From Kineosporia sp. NBRC 101731 (GTDB lineage: Bacteria > Actinomycetota > Actinomycetes > Actinomycetales > Kineosporiaceae), in contig NZ_BSTC01000010.1 of the NCBI RefSeq assembly GCF_030269305.1, forward strand, positions 124,001-188,000: 64,000 nt of DNA, written 5' to 3'. Shown piece after piece: positions 29,750 to 37,373 of this stretch; the first letter of the stretch is position 1; every line of letters starts with the position of its first letter. The translations under genes and the position numbers were made by a program. The notes beneath the pieces were generated by a model. It searched no databases, was not told the origin of the DNA, and worked only from the letters and a program-made list of their open reading frames with translations.

Positions 29750-30598
29750 CTAGACCTTGACCCGTCCCACCGAGTAGCTGGAGGTCCAGATGGTTTCCTT
29801 CTTCACCGAGCTACCGGGCTTCGGCGCGTGCCAGATCTTGCCGTCACCGGCGTAGATGCCCACGTGGTAGACGTGACCGCCGCTGGAGAAGAAGACGAGG
29901 TCGCCCTTCTTCTTCGCGCGCTTGGAGACCTTCTTGGTGTCGGACACCAGGCCCGACGAGGTGCGGTTGAGGTGCGTCACACCGGCCTGCCGCAGCACGT
30001 AGCCCACGTAGCCGGAGCAGTCGAAGGCGTTCGGGCCGGTGGCGCCGTAGACGTACGGCGTGCCCTTCTTCTTCGCCGCGTCCGAGACGATCTTGGCGCC
30101 GAACTTGACCCGGCCCAGACGCTCGGCCTTCTCAACGGCCCGGTGCTTGGCCTTCTGCTTGGACTTGGCGACGGCCTGTTTCTTGGCCGCGGCGATGGCG
30201 GCCGCCTTCGCCCGCTCGTGCGCCTTCTTCTTGGCCGCGGACCGCGCCTGGGCGACTGCTCCGTCGTAGCTGGAGGCGCTGGTCGTGACCGTGACCGTGC
30301 GGGTGGCCTTGGCGGTGCGGGTGCTCCACGCCGTGACCTTCGCGGTGGCCTTGACCTTCTTGGTGATCCGCGCCGTGGCCTTGGCCGTGGCCTTGCGGGT
30401 GATGCGTGCGGTCTCGGTGTCGCTCACCTTGACGGTGGCGGTCTTGAGACTCGCTGTTTCGGTGTTCGCCTCATCGTTGCCTGCGGCCGCGGAGCTGTCC
30501 GCGGCCATGGCCGGAATGCCTCCCGAGAGCGTCAGCGCAGCACCGGTGACGACGGCGCTGAGCGGCATGACGGATCTTCGAACGCGCGATTTCTGCAA
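29750..30598 (-). CDS. Secreted NlpC/P60 cell-wall hydrolase
   Basis: This 282-residue exported peptidoglycan hydrolase has a basic n-region (QKSRVRR), a hydrophobic core and an AMAAD cleavage site. A Lys/Ala/Thr-rich charged spacer of about 130 residues follows, which could bind the anionic wall. The C-terminal C40 peptidase domain has the catalytic Cys194 in NAFDCSGYV, His in HVYHVGIYAG, and a third polar residue in WHAPK. It should cut stem peptides in the wall. The start is TTG at 30598, because the n-region needs it; an ATG at 30568 would remove the basic residues. It is controlled by a c-di-AMP riboswitch directly upstream. Confidence 0.92.
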   Translation of the reverse strand: MQKSRVRRSVMPLSAVVTGAALTLSGGIPAMAADSSAAAGNDEANTETASLKTATVKVSDTETARITRKATAKATARITKKVKATAKVTAWSTRTAKATRTVTVTTSASSYDGAVAQARSAAKKKAHERAKAAAIAAAKKQAVAKSKQKAKHRAVEKAERLGRVKFGAKIVSDAAKKKGTPYVYGATGPNAFDCSGYVGYVLRQAGVTHLNRTSSGLVSDTKKVSKRAKKKGDLVFFSSGGHVYHVGIYAGDGKIWHAPKPGSSVKKETIWTSSYSVGRVKV

Positions 30599-30611
30599 AG
30601 GGGTGGGTGTC

Positions 30612-30790
30612 CTTCCCTCGCCTACCAGGTGAGCTGACGGGCTCGGGCGGAAGTTGCCCGGACGGCTCTCGCGAGCCGCCTTAGCCCCGTGACGACCGGA
30701 CTGTGGGTGGTCCGGTGTCGAGGTGGTTCCCCGGCGTCCGTCTGGGAACTTGGGTGGCCGCCGACGGACCTCGGCAGGACGGTCACCCGG
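30612..30790 (-). ncRNA. ydaO-type c-di-AMP riboswitch
   Basis: On the minus strand, 14-20 bases before the nlpC start, the leader carries the strongly conserved block CCGCCCGAGCCCGTCAGCTC followed by ACCTGGTAGGCG. Upstream are GACGCCGGGGAACC and CACGGGGCTAAGGCGGC, and the P1 partner GTCCTGCCGAGG is at the 5' end. This is the arrangement of the ydaO/yuaA motif, which binds c-di-AMP and turns off wall-hydrolase genes. An extra perfect hairpin with 8-9 bp arms lies just 5' (30788-30809). Confidence 0.88.
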
Positions 30791-30843
30791 TCCTTCGGGT
30801 GAAGGACCGATGGGGAATCTACGGGCATTCGGGGAGTAATCAA

Positions 30844-31105
30844 AATGTGATCACCAAAATGTGACCCGTGTAATAGGCCGTGGCACCTTGTGTGCTACGT
30901 GTCCGGACACCCTCCGTGAGGCTCCAGAACGTGTATTTCTGCAGCTCAGACGCTCTGATGATCAACGGTGACACGATGTGTCCAGTATCATGCGGATTTA
31001 ACATGCACCACTACGCACTGTGTCGTGCGTCGCCCTTTCGGGCATCCCTCCAGTTCAAGCCTCAAATAGCTCACCGTGATTATTAAATAACGTAAAGCTT
31101 CCATC
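30844..31105. other. Low-G+C intergenic stretch without a gene
   Basis: This is clearly poorer in G+C than the rest of the window, notably around 31065-31100 (TGATTATTAAATAACG). It holds the probable promoter for the riboswitch transcript (minus strand) near AATGTGATCACC at 30844-30860. No open frame with a ribosome-binding site and normal codon use was seen on either strand. Confidence 0.5.
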
Positions 31106-31107
31106 AA

Positions 31108-31142
31108 AACGGGACCGACCGGGGGCACTGCCCCGGCCGGTC
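31108..31142 (-). terminator. Rho-independent terminator of the GH26-like gene
   Basis: A G+C-rich stem (31113-31127 with 31129-31142, one mismatch) is followed on the minus strand by CCCGTTTTGATGG, that is, a short T-run. It lies 24 bp past the stop. Confidence 0.75.
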
Positions 31143-31165
31143 GTGACGCGCTGTGAGGCGAAGGC

Positions 31166-34100
31166 CTACTTTTTGTTGCCACCGAAGAGCTCCAGGAACT
31201 TCTTCCCGCCCTGGGGGAACGACTCCGTCAGGCTGTGCTCGCCCTGGTAGGAGTTGAGGTTGAAGTAGCTCGCGTAGGCGACGTTGTTGGGCGCCCAGGT
31301 GATGTAGTCGTGCATGAACTCGATGAAGAGCGGGTTGTCCTGGCCCCCGGAGCCGTCGTAGCGGTCCCACAGCCCCCACTCCGGCAGCGAGATCGGCTTG
31401 TCGTGCTGCTGGGCGAAGTCGGTCCAGAACACCAGGCCCCGATCGCCCCCGAAGATGACCTCGTTCCAGGCCCGGGTCTGGCGGTTCTCCTTGCAGGCCT
31501 GGTTGCAGTTCTTCGGGTACGGGTACAGGCCGCTGTGGAGGTCGTAGACATCCACCCCGACGTAGTCGACGTACGCGTCGCCGGGGTAGTAGTCCTGGCC
31601 GTCGTAGGGGTTGTAGCCGTTGTTGGGGTTCCAGTCGAACTCGAACTCCTGGCCCGGCACCGACCGCATCGCGGTGACGATCTGCCGGTAGAACGTGATG
31701 TACGTGGCGTGGTCCTCGATGCCCCACGGCCATGACTTCAGGTTGAACTCCCAGCCGACGCGCAGGATCGCCTTCTCCTGGCCGTTCTCCACCAGGTGCT
31801 CGGCCAGCGTCACGAAGTACTCGTTGAAATCGCCGCTCGCCCCGTCTTTCATCGAGGCGAGCTTGGTGTCGTTCAGGTTGTCCGGAATCATCGGCACGGC
31901 CATGACGACCCGGTAGCCACTGTCCTTCCACTCGGTCAGGTGCTCGCCCGGATTCGCGATGTCGTCCCAGGTCTCACGGTCGCCGAAGATCGTGGCGTAG
32001 GTGAGTTTGCGGCCCATCCACGTCTCGAAGGCCTTCGTCCGGGCCAGATCGGTGCCGCTGAACACACCCAGCTTCCCCTTCAGGGACGCCTCGGTCACCA
32101 GGGGCGTCGGGGTGGCGGTCGCGGGACCGGTCGTCGCCGACGCGCCCAGGCCGGTGGTCGTGGACCGGCCGGACTTGTACGCCCCGGCCACCGCGATGAG
32201 GATCACCAGGGCGGTGACCAGCCCGAGCGTGATCACCTGGCTGCGGCGCAGGGTGATCTGGTGGGGACGCCAGTCGCGCCAGGTCTTCTTCTGCGGGCGC
32301 AGGCCCTGCGGCTGCGGCCGGTTCTGTGGGCGGTTCTGTGCGCGGCCCGCGCCCCGGTTCTGGTGGGGCGGGCGCTGCGGGGGACCGCCGAGCAGGCTCG
32401 GGCCGTCCTCGTCGAAGGGCCGGCCGGGCAGGCCACGCGGTGCTCCCTGGTCGAGGTGGTCAAGATGGTCAACGTGGTCGAGGTGGTCGAGGTGGTCCCG
32501 GGCGGGCGGGGCGCCGTCGAAGCGCGGCATGGAGCGGTCGCGCCGGCCGTTCGCACCCGGGTTCTGGTGCGGGTCCGGGTTCGGCCCCGGACCACGACCC
32601 AGCACGGGACGCCGACTCGGGCCCGGGAACTCGGCGTCCGGTCCGGCGAGCCCCTGAACCGGTGACCCGGAACCGAACCCGGGCAACCGGCCGTCCCGCC
32701 GCCCCCACCCGCGGGGGGCCTCGGCCCCGTCGGACCGGACGCCCTCCTGGGTGCTCCCGGTGTCGTGGGTGTTCTCGGCGTCCCGGCCGAGCAGACCCGG
32801 CAGCGGTGTGCCGGACCCGTCGGCACCGCGTTCCCGGCGACCCCGCATCCGGGCCCGGGCGTCGCGGCCGAGCAGACGTTCCGGCGGGTTCCCGAGTTCG
32901 GGTTCGGGGGAACCCGCGGGATCGGGGAGGTCCGGCTGGGAACGCGCGAAAGGACTCTGGCCCGGCGGTTCCTGGTCGGGGCGGTCATCGTAGGCCGTCA
33001 GTTCCGGGGCGGACACGTGCGGGGCGGGCCCGGCGGAGAACCCGAAAACGTCGTCCTCCGGGTGACCCGGCCCGGTGAAGGGGACCTCCTGGCTCCGCTC
33101 GCGCCGCCCGTGCACCGGCGTGCCGGGGCGGTCGCCGGGGAGAGGGGTGTCGCGGCTGCCGGGAAGTTCACCGGGCAGCGGGGCGCGATGCGAGCTGGGG
33201 TCCCCGAGGGGAGAGCCACCACGGTGAGATCCGTCGCGGCGCGATGCGCTCCGGCGGGAGTCGCTGCGGTGGGAATCGGCGCGCGGAGAATCGTTGCGGG
33301 ATGCCGGGAACGGGTCTGCCTCGCGAGGGGAATCATCCGGCGGGGAGGCGGGGAAGGGGTCCGTCTCGCGACGGGAAGTTTCCGGCGGGGAGGCGGGGAA
33401 GGGGTCCGCCTCGCGACGAGAAGTTTCCGGCGGAGAGATGGGGAACGGATCCGGATCGCGGTCGGAACGGGTTCCCGGGAAGACCGGGAACGAGTCCGGG
33501 TCGCGGGGGGAGTGAGCCCCCGGGAACGGGTCGTCGAGCGAGCGCGCCTCGTGGCCCGGGCGTGGGGAACCGCCGGTCGTCGGGCCGCCGGACAGGGATC
33601 TTGGGGGTGCCGGTGTGTAGGGGCCACCCGCGTCGCGGTTGCGTGGACCAGTCCCCTCCGACAGCGGGGAGGCGGCCGGGCGGGATCCGGGCAGGGGACG
33701 GTTCCAGCGTGCGTCCGGCTCGCCCGGGGAAACGCTGGATCGGGAGATACCGGGCCGTGGTGTGTCGGGCCGGGCCGAATCGGGCCGGGCCAGATCGGGC
33801 CGGGCGACATCTGGCCGGGCCGTACCGGGCCGAAAATCGTCGGGGCCTGCAGTACCGGATCGGTTGCGCCGCAGACCACACTGCTCCACCACGCGCTGAC
33901 CAAAGTCGCGTGGATCGGCGTCGCGTGGATCGGCGTCGCGTCGATCGGCGGGGACGCCGAAGCTGGGCCGGCCGTCAGTAGTGCTGACGTCGCGCTGGTC
34001 CTGGGGGGCTCGGTGGTCGCGCCGGTTCTGGGGGGAACCGGTGGTCCGATGCCCACCGGCCGGGGGAGTGTCGATCGGAAGCGGGATGGACGCGGGGGTT

Positions 34101-34630
34101 TCCGCCGACGGGCTGAAGATTCCCGATCCTCCGTCGAGCCCGGAGGGCTGCGAGACGGGTGGCACGGGTGAGGGACGCGGAGGGGCCCAGGCAGGGCCGT
34201 CCGGGCGCGCGGGCGGCGCGGGTTCGGAACGGCGGTGCCCCGGGGCGGTACCGGACTGGGGTCGGGCGCCCGGGTGGCCCGGAACGTCCTGGACCCACTG
34301 CTGCTGCGCGGGCTCGTGCCCGTCGCCGCGGTGGCGGCTCCAGGCCAGGTCGCTGCGGCGGCCGAGCGAGTCCAGGCCCGACGGGGCGGAGTCTTCGGTT
34401 ACGGTGGAGGTGGCTGTGGGTGCCTGTCCGAATGCGGTGCGTGGTGCTTCCGGTTCGACCGGCACCCCGGGCGCCGACGGCTGCGGGCCCGGCCCGGAAT
34501 CCGGGTCGGAGGGGGCGGAATCAGGGGCGGCGTCGGACTGCGGGGCTGATGCCCTTCGGCGTTCCAGCTCCCGCATCTCTCTTCGGCTGCGGGGGCGCTC
34601 TTCCTGATCCGGCGCGCTCGGGTGCGGCAT
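31166..34630 (-). CDS. Membrane-anchored GH26-like glycoside hydrolase with giant disordered N-terminus
   Basis: This 1154-residue type II membrane protein begins SRREMRELERRR. Residues from about 20 to 780 are low-complexity Pro/Arg/Asp/Ser with several tandem repeat blocks (RPD-x-A, DPFPASPPETSRRE, DHLDHLD). One transmembrane helix lies near 794-813 (ITLGLVTALVILIAVAGAY). The outer domain (about 845-1154) matches GH26 beta-mannanase-like folds: candidate acid/base Glu961 in LRVGWEFN and nucleophile Glu1084 in SLPEWGLW, with DWNPNNGYNPYDGQDYYPGD and YVGVDVYD. So the catalytic part faces outside and about 790 disordered residues face the cytoplasm. The ATG at 34630 has GAGAGG upstream. The substrate is not known. 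Confidence 0.85.
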   Translation of the reverse strand: MPHPSAPDQEERPRSRREMRELERRRASAPQSDAAPDSAPSDPDSGPGPQPSAPGVPVEPEAPRTAFGQAPTATSTVTEDSAPSGLDSLGRRSDLAWSRHRGDGHEPAQQQWVQDVPGHPGARPQSGTAPGHRRSEPAPPARPDGPAWAPPRPSPVPPVSQPSGLDGGSGIFSPSAETPASIPLPIDTPPAGGHRTTGSPQNRRDHRAPQDQRDVSTTDGRPSFGVPADRRDADPRDADPRDFGQRVVEQCGLRRNRSGTAGPDDFRPGTARPDVARPDLARPDSARPDTPRPGISRSSVSPGEPDARWNRPLPGSRPAASPLSEGTGPRNRDAGGPYTPAPPRSLSGGPTTGGSPRPGHEARSLDDPFPGAHSPRDPDSFPVFPGTRSDRDPDPFPISPPETSRREADPFPASPPETSRRETDPFPASPPDDSPREADPFPASRNDSPRADSHRSDSRRSASRRDGSHRGGSPLGDPSSHRAPLPGELPGSRDTPLPGDRPGTPVHGRRERSQEVPFTGPGHPEDDVFGFSAGPAPHVSAPELTAYDDRPDQEPPGQSPFARSQPDLPDPAGSPEPELGNPPERLLGRDARARMRGRRERGADGSGTPLPGLLGRDAENTHDTGSTQEGVRSDGAEAPRGWGRRDGRLPGFGSGSPVQGLAGPDAEFPGPSRRPVLGRGPGPNPDPHQNPGANGRRDRSMPRFDGAPPARDHLDHLDHVDHLDHLDQGAPRGLPGRPFDEDGPSLLGGPPQRPPHQNRGAGRAQNRPQNRPQPQGLRPQKKTWRDWRPHQITLRRSQVITLGLVTALVILIAVAGAYKSGRSTTTGLGASATTGPATATPTPLVTEASLKGKLGVFSGTDLARTKAFETWMGRKLTYATIFGDRETWDDIANPGEHLTEWKDSGYRVVMAVPMIPDNLNDTKLASMKDGASGDFNEYFVTLAEHLVENGQEKAILRVGWEFNLKSWPWGIEDHATYITFYRQIVTAMRSVPGQEFEFDWNPNNGYNPYDGQDYYPGDAYVDYVGVDVYDLHSGLYPYPKNCNQACKENRQTRAWNEVIFGGDRGLVFWTDFAQQHDKPISLPEWGLWDRYDGSGGQDNPLFIEFMHDYITWAPNNVAYASYFNLNSYQGEHSLTESFPQGGKKFLELFGGNKK
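32453..32497. repeat. 9-bp tandem repeat (five units) in the GH26-like gene
   Basis: Five in-frame units of GAGGTGGTC type encode DHLDHLDHVDHLDHL in the disordered arm. Confidence 0.9.
33316..33480. repeat. 45-bp tandem repeat (three to four units) in the GH26-like gene
   Basis: Units of 15 residues of the form DPFPASPPETSRREA follow each other with few changes. The DNA copies are close to identical in the middle, so the expansion looks recent. Unit boundaries are approximate. Confidence 0.8.
33765..33824. repeat. 15-bp tandem repeat (four units) in the GH26-like gene
   Basis: Units of TCGGGCCGGGCCRAA type are in frame. They encode repeated ARPDx pentapeptides. Confidence 0.85.
33906..33950. 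repeat. 15-bp tandem repeat (three units) in the GH26-like gene
   Basis: TCGCGTGGATCGGCG occurs twice perfectly and once with one change, encoding DRRDA/DPRDA units. Confidence 0.9.
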
Positions 34631-34895
34631 GTCGCAGCTTTACCTCTCTGCCTTCGCTCAAGCATGGACGGGCTTCTCGTCAATGGCCCGGCATCACGCG
34701 AGCGCTCGGCCACCCTAATCGTTCCCGGGTGGACAGGTCAGCCGATCGCTCACATCCGGTGCACGGCATGTGAGAAGCCACACCCCGACTCACAGGTGCG
34801 TCTTTGCTGGTCAGAGGTAATTCACAGGCAAATGCGGCAGACCGGGGTAACGCGGAGAGGGCCCGAACGGGCGATCCGGGATATACGCGTTGTCA

Positions 34896-35855
34896 TCAAC
34901 CGGCAACGCCGGAGGGAAGCCACGCACGCCATTTATCCTCATTCGCGTCCAGCCATTTCTGGGCTGCTTCGTCGGGCTTCATCCCGTCGTTCAGATCGCG
35001 GGCAACCTGGTTCTGATCGTCATTGCTCCACTGGAACTTCTGGATCAGTTCGGCGGCCGGACTGCCCGAATAGGCGAATTCCCGGTTCTGGATCTTGTCC
35101 AGGTCGTAGGGCTGATAGTCGCAGCGCACGGTCTTCGGGTCGGCGTCGCAGCCCGGGGTGTAGGCGGGGAGCTTGATGTTGACGAGGTCGATCTCCGACA
35201 GCAGCCACTGCGGTGAGTAGAAGTAGCCGATCATCGGGGTGCGGTCGGCCTCGGCCTGCCGGAACGCCGTGATCAGCTTGTCCTCGCTGCCGGTGTAGGC
35301 GACGGTCAGGTCGAGCCCGAGGTTCTCGATCAGGGCCTTGTCGTTGGTGACGTAGCTGGGGTCACCGTCGAGGAACTTGCCGTCGAACAGGTGGGCGTAC
35401 TTGTTCAGGTTCTTCCAGTTGGTGATGTCGGGGTACTCCTTCGCCATCCACTCCGGCACGTACCAGCCGATCACGCCCTTGTTGCCGGTCAGCCCGGCCT
35501 CGACGGCGACCTTCTCGTTGTCGATGTACTTCTTCTTCTCCTCGTCGTGACCCCAGTTCTCCAGGATCGCGTCCACGCTGCCGTCGGCCAGGTGCTGCCA
35601 GGACGCGTCCTCCGCCTCGGCGCTCACCGTGACCTCACAGCCCAGCTCGGTGCGGGCGAGGTAGCTGATGACGGCGAGGTTGGCCGAGTACCCGACCCAC
35701 GGGTTCTCGGCGAGCGTCACCGTGCCGCAGTCCGTGGGCTGGATGCCGGGCGCCGCCACCCGTTCGGGCGCCGGCCCGCCGCAGGCCGTCAGGGTGCTGA
35801 GGGCCAGGAGGCCCGCCCCGGTGAGGCGGGCGATCAGGGGGGTGCGGCGGGTCAC
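34896..35855 (-). CDS. Glycine betaine/choline-type ABC substrate-binding lipoprotein (OpuAC/ProX-like)
   Basis: This 319-residue exported lipoprotein has a signal peptide ending in the lipobox LTAC (Cys25). The OpuAC domain carries NPWVGYSANLAVISYL, DAILENWGHDEE, GWYVPEWMA and IGYFYSPQWLLSEID; Trp/Tyr residues of this kind form the aromatic cage for quaternary ammonium ligands in the family. The GTG at 35855 is chosen over 35921 for its GAGGAGAG site and a proper signal start. No ABC permease or ATPase genes are adjacent, so it is an orphan binding protein or serves a distant transporter. It lies downstream of the conservon on the same strand. Confidence 0.88.
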   Translation of the reverse strand: MTRRTPLIARLTGAGLLALSTLTACGGPAPERVAAPGIQPTDCGTVTLAENPWVGYSANLAVISYLARTELGCEVTVSAEAEDASWQHLADGSVDAILENWGHDEEKKKYIDNEKVAVEAGLTGNKGVIGWYVPEWMAKEYPDITNWKNLNKYAHLFDGKFLDGDPSYVTNDKALIENLGLDLTVAYTGSEDKLITAFRQAEADRTPMIGYFYSPQWLLSEIDLVNIKLPAYTPGCDADPKTVRCDYQPYDLDKIQNREFAYSGSPAAELIQKFQWSNDDQNQVARDLNDGMKPDEAAQKWLDANEDKWRAWLPSGVAG

Positions 35856-35927
35856 GGTCTCTCCTCGAAGAACAGAACACAATGGGGGACGCCGGTGGGC
35901 GCGGTCGATCGGCCGGCTCACCGGTCC

Positions 35928-35998
35928 GGTTCAGCGGCTCAGCACGGTTCAGCAGCTCAGCGCGTTCAGGGACTCAGCGCGTTCAAAAGCTCAGTACG
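35928..35998. repeat. Imperfect 17-18 bp tandem repeat (four units) at the cvnD 3' end
   Basis: Units of the form GGTTCAGCRGCTCAGCRC repeat four times between the binding-protein gene and the cvnD stop, and the last unit covers the stop codon. The role is unknown. Confidence 0.75.
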
Positions 35999-36605
35999 CG
36001 GCTGCCTGCTCGGCGAGCCGGCGCACCAGGACCTCCTCGGTCAGCGCGACCAGCACGCTCTTGACCGATTCCCGCCGCCGCGCGTCACACAGCACCAGCG
36101 GTACCAGTCCGTCGACGCCGAGCGCCTCGCGGACCTCCTCCAGCTCGAACCGGCGGGTGTCCTGGAACTGGTTGACGGCCACGAGGAACGGCACACCGTG
36201 TTCCTCGAAGTAGTCGATGGCGGGGAAGCAGTCCTCGATGCGGTTGGTGTCGAGTAGCACCACCGCCCCCAGGGCGCCCTCCACCAGGTCGTCCCAGAGG
36301 AACGCGTAGCGGTCCTGCCCCGGCGTGCCGAACAGGTACAGGCGCAGGCTCTCGTCCAGGCTGATCCGGCCGAAGTCGAGGGCGACCGTGGTGGTGACCT
36401 TGCCCGGTACCGGGTCACGGTTGTCGATGCCCACCGACTCGTCGGTCATGTCGGCTTCGGTCAGCAGTGGCTCGATCTCGGAGATCGAACCGACGAAAGT
36501 GGTCTTGCCGACGCCGAAACCGCCACTGATGACGATCTTGACGGAAATCGGGGCGACGGCGTTACCGGGGTGACGGCCGGTGGACCGGTCAGAGAGCGCG
36601 GACAC
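35991..36605 (-). CDS. Conservon GTPase-like protein (CvnD type)
   Basis: This 204-residue small ATP/GTP-binding protein has P-loop GGFGVGKTTFVGSISEIEPL and TTVALDFGRI (switch region). YLFGTPGQDRYAFLWDDLVEGA and FLVAVNQF (a NQxx variant of the NKxD base motif) are the standard CvnD signatures. It acts as the GTPase module of an actinobacterial G-protein-like signalling complex. The GTG at 36605 overlaps the DUF742 gene by 17 bp. It is the last gene of the kinase-Roadblock-DUF742-GTPase operon. Confidence 0.92.
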   Translation of the reverse strand: MSALSDRSTGRHPGNAVAPISVKIVISGGFGVGKTTFVGSISEIEPLLTEADMTDESVGIDNRDPVPGKVTTTVALDFGRISLDESLRLYLFGTPGQDRYAFLWDDLVEGALGAVVLLDTNRIEDCFPAIDYFEEHGVPFLVAVNQFQDTRRFELEEVREALGVDGLVPLVLCDARRRESVKSVLVALTEEVLVRRLAEQAAAY

Positions 36606-36948
36606 GATCGCGGATCCTCTCGATCAGCTGTATCGACAGCTCTTCGCGTTGGGTGACGACCACCGACCCGTCGGCGACCAGGTCGGACACCAGCACCCGG
36701 GCCACCCCGAACGGCACCTTCAGCGAGGCGGAGATCTCCGCCAGCGAGGTGGGTTCGCGGCACAGCTGGACGATCTGACGATGTTCGAAACGCAGCCCGG
36801 CCGAGGTGATCCGGTCGCGGGCGTGAATGAGTGTCTCCACTCTCAGCCCGTCCTGCACCGGCCGGGTGCGGCCCCCGGTGAGGAGGAACGGCCGGATCAC
36901 CATGTCCTCGGCCGCATCGTAGGCGTCCGCGTTCATCGGGGCGTTCAT
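36589..36948 (-). CDS. DUF742 protein (CvnC type)
   Basis: This 119-residue protein has VIRPFLLTGGRTRP and LRFEHRQIVQLCREPTSLAE, then LKVPFGVARVLVSDLVADG, the winged-helix-like DUF742 signature. It is found in nearly all conservons as the partner between Roadblock and GTPase proteins. The ATG at 36948 overlaps the Roadblock stop (ATGA); a second ATG at 36936 is possible. Confidence 0.92.
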   Translation of the reverse strand: MNAPMNADAYDAAEDMVIRPFLLTGGRTRPVQDGLRVETLIHARDRITSAGLRFEHRQIVQLCREPTSLAEISASLKVPFGVARVLVSDLVADGSVVVTQREELSIQLIERIRDRVRAL

Positions 36949-37370
36949 TGGGGCAGGTGCTGCCGCGACTCGGAGATCAGAGACGGAGTCAGCAGTGGAC
37001 CGAAACGTTCTGCCAGGGAGGCAATCTCGTAGCCGATCAGGCCCAGGTCGCAGTCTCCCTCGGCCACCACGCCCAGGCAGCTGCCACCGGCGATCGCGGA
37101 GACCAGCAGGAAGCCGCGGTTCATCTCGATCATCACCAGCTTGAGACCGTCGAAGTCGTAACGCCGGGCGGCCGAGCGCCCCAGGCTGGACAGGCTGGAG
37201 ACGATCGCGGCCAGATGGTCGGCCTCGGTGCGGCTCAGGCCGTCGGAGCTGGCGATCAGCAGCCCGTCGGACGAGACGGCCACCGCCTCCCGCACCCCGT
37301 CGGTGTTGTGCACGAAGTTACCCAGCAGCCAGCCGAACTGATGCCGGTCGGTATGGGTGTGGACGCTCAT
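36945..37370 (-). CDS. Roadblock/LC7-domain protein (CvnB type)
   Basis: This 141-residue protein has GWLLGNFVHNTDGVREAVAVSSDGLLIASS and IVSSLSSLGRSAARR, typical of the bacterial Roadblock/LC7 fold that serves as a GTPase-activating or scaffold subunit in conservons. The ATG at 37370 has AGAGG upstream and lies 3 bp after the kinase stop. Confidence 0.93.
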   Translation of the reverse strand: MSVHTHTDRHQFGWLLGNFVHNTDGVREAVAVSSDGLLIASSDGLSRTEADHLAAIVSSLSSLGRSAARRYDFDGLKLVMIEMNRGFLLVSAIAGGSCLGVVAEGDCDLGLIGYEIASLAERFGPLLTPSLISESRQHLPQ

Positions 37371-37373
37371 CCT

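Noticed and set aside
33316-33950. Repeat blocks considered as a CRISPR array
   Set aside because: The units are in frame, contiguous and without spacers, and they lie inside the GH26-like coding sequence.
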